Source: an uncultured bacterium
Lineage (GTDB): Bacteria; Gemmatimonadota; Gemmatimonadetes; Palauibacterales; KS3-K002
Length of the DNA: 8,035 nucleotides
Assembly (NCBI GenBank): GCA_947581845.1
Contig: CANPVY010000121.1
Location: forward strand, 1-8,035
Reading direction: 5' to 3'
Part shown: positions 6,603-8,035 of the stretch, piece by piece
Layout of the letters: the number at the start of each line of letters is the position of its first letter
Numbering within the stretch: position 1 is the stretch's first letter
Translations under genes and position numbers: made by a program
The notes under the pieces: model-generated
What the model was told of the DNA's origin: nothing
Database searches by the model: none
Seen by the model: only the letters and a program-made list of their open reading frames with translations

Positions 6603-8035
6603 ATGAACGATCCTCTGGAGCGCGTGAAAGCTGCCCTCGCCGGCCGTTACGCGATCGAGCGCGAGCTCGGTAAGGGTGGCATGGCCACCGTCTATCTCGC
6701 GCGTGACCTCAGACATGAGCGAAGGGTGGCGGTCAAGGTTCTGCATCCGGAGCTGGCCGCAGCGCTCGGATCGGATCGGTTCCTGCGCGAGATCCAAATC
6801 ACGGCGCAGCTCAATCACCCGCATGTCCTTCCGCTGCTCGATTCCGGCGAAGCCACTGGACTCCTCTACTACGTGATGCCCTATGTGGCAGGCGGCTCGC
6901 TGCGCGGCCTGTTGAGCGGTGAGCTGCGGCTGCCACTCGATGCGGCGGTCCGCATCACCCAACAGGTCGCGCTGGCCCTCGAGCATGCCCACCGCCACGG
7001 CGTCGTTCACCGTGACGTGAAGCCGGAGAACATCCTTTTCTCCGAGGGGCACGCGGTGGTGGCGGACTTCGGCATCGCGAAGGCGGTGAGCGCGGCGGGC
7101 GCGGAGAGCTTGACTCGCAGCGGATTCCCGGTGGGGACGCCGGGCTATATGAGTCCGGAGCAGGCGACTGGAATCACGGATCTCGATCAACGAACGGATG
7201 TCTACAGCCTAGCCTGCGTCGCGTACGAGATGTTGGTCGGGGAGACCCCGGCCCTCTGGCCCATGGAAGAGGCTCAGCGGCTCGGCAGGTTCATCGATGC
7301 CCCGCCGGAGCATCGTGAGTGCCTCGACCGGCTCCCGGGACGAGTCGAGCAGGTGATCGTGAAGGCGCTGGCCGTCCGGCCGGCGGACCGGTTCGCCGCG
7401 CCCGTCGAGTTCGCCGAGGCACTGGCAGCGGCATCGGCAGGAAGCACGAAACTCACCGACAGCCAGGTACGTGAGATTATCGGCCGAGCGGCGGCGTTGC
7501 AGGCCGAGGAGCCGACCCAGGAAGGCGCGCTGTCGATCGGTGCTGTCGAACAGATCGCAGCGGAGGTCGGCATCGCGCCGCAGCACGTCCGGGAAGCGGC
7601 GGAGGAGCTGGGATACCCGCCTGGCCCCGGCGTCGCACCGAAGGCGTGGGCCGCCTCGAAGCCGTTCGAATACCGGCGCGAGACGCTCCTGCTCGACAGG
7701 ACGGTCCACGGTGAGGTACCCGAATCGGCCTATGCGGCTCTGGTGGATGAGATCCAGTCAACGCTCGGCATCGCCGGCCATGTCTCTACTGTGGGTGGCA
7801 CGCTGACCTGGAGTCCCGCGGCCCCCGGCAGCGAGGAGCGCAAGGTCGTCGTTACGATCACGCCACGCACCGGCCAGACGCGCATCCACATTGAAGAACG
7901 GCTGGAGCTTTCCGGGTGGCGGATCTTCATCCCCGGCTGGGGCGTTGGGGGCGGTGTGGCAATCGGCGCCCTCCTCATGGCGGCACTGGGTGCACCTGAC
8001 CGGGCCATGGCCTTAGTTGCGCTAGCCTTCGGCGC
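6603..8035 (+). CDS. Ser/Thr protein kinase with extra C-terminal module (3' partial)
   Basis: The frame runs from ATG 6603 through 477 codons and leaves the window without a stop. All Hanks kinase landmarks are present: glycine loop GKGGMATVY (23-31), catalytic lysine K45 in VAVK, helix-C glutamate E63, catalytic loop HRDVKPEN (136-143), DFG (155-157), activation-segment VGTPGYMSPE (177-186) and DVYSL (199-203). It should therefore be an active RD kinase in the cytoplasm. The kinase domain ends near residue 275. Then come a helical segment (about 284-337; LTDSQVREIIGRAA ... IAAEVGIAPQHVREAAEEL), a mixed strand/helix segment (about 355-437), and hydrophobic stretches from about 441 that look membrane-embedded. 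This differs from the PASTA, TPR or WD40 tails common on such kinases. Targets are unknown. No Shine-Dalgarno sequence precedes the ATG, so leaderless translation is possible. It lies 88 bp after the glycosyltransferase-like gene, probably as a separate unit. Confidence 0.93.
   Translation, partial: MNDPLERVKAALAGRYAIERELGKGGMATVYLARDLRHERRVAVKVLHPELAAALGSDRFLREIQITAQLNHPHVLPLLDSGEATGLLYYVMPYVAGGSLRGLLSGELRLPLDAAVRITQQVALALEHAHRHGVVHRDVKPENILFSEGHAVVADFGIAKAVSAAGAESLTRSGFPVGTPGYMSPEQATGITDLDQRTDVYSLACVAYEMLVGETPALWPMEEAQRLGRFIDAPPEHRECLDRLPGRVEQVIVKALAVRPADRFAAPVEFAEALAAASAGSTKLTDSQVREIIGRAAALQAEEPTQEGALSIGAVEQIAAEVGIAPQHVREAAEELGYPPGPGVAPKAWAASKPFEYRRETLLLDRTVHGEVPESAYAALVDEIQSTLGIAGHVSTVGGTLTWSPAAPGSEERKVVVTITPRTGQTRIHIEERLELSGWRIFIPGWGVGGGVAIGALLMAALGAPDRAMALVALAFG

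Noticed and set aside
6471..7190. Minus-strand frame of 239 codons opposite the kinase domain
   Set aside because: It lies fully opposite conserved kinase motifs and shows no domain; an antisense shadow.
1..8035. CRISPR array, tRNA, rRNA, insertion sequence or phage genes
   Set aside because: No regularly spaced repeats, no cloverleaf or rRNA-like stretch, and no transposase or integrase motif were seen on either strand.

Overview
This window comes from GC-rich bacterial DNA, and its protein families point to Gemmatimonadota, or less likely a related phylum such as Acidobacteriota. The reasons are a MacB/FtsX-type 'ADOP' orphan permease, a PknB-type Ser/Thr kinase with the GKGGMATVYLARD / SDRFLREIQITAQLNHPHVLPL wording typical of that phylum, and two small or uncharacterised proteins of a style I associate with it. 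The assignment rests on recalled family resemblance, not on a search.

Layout from left to right. (1) Positions 1-131, minus strand: the N-terminal end of a small membrane protein that runs off the window. (2) About 280 bp of non-coding DNA that should hold the promoters of this gene and of the permease. (3) 416-2827, plus: a complete 803-residue ABC-type permease with no ATPase gene beside it. (4) A strong perfect hairpin (2826-2849) that overlaps the permease stop codon and lies between convergent genes. (5) 2876-3226, minus: a 116-residue protein with two membrane segments. (6) A 159-bp gap with an AT-rich island and an imperfect hairpin. (7) 3386-4582, minus: an uncharacterised cysteine-rich protein with two CxxC...CxxC zinc-ribbon-like units and a possible third cysteine cluster in an uncertain N-terminal extension. 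(8) A short divergent promoter region. (9) 4655-6514, plus: a polytopic GT-C-type glycosyltransferase-like membrane protein with a soluble C-terminal domain. (10) A short gap with a small hairpin. (11) 6603-8035, plus: a Ser/Thr protein kinase, complete at its N-terminus and running off the window, with an unusual C-terminal module.

The genes look mostly like independent transcription units (changing strands, gaps of 48-159 bp, hairpins between them) and not one operon. I see no CRISPR array, rRNA, tRNA, integrase, transposase or recognisable defence or biosynthetic cluster. The least understood parts are the cysteine-rich protein with the GTGTC-rich stretch inside its possible N-terminal extension, and the non-kinase half of the kinase. 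Neither proves a new system; both are named as leads.
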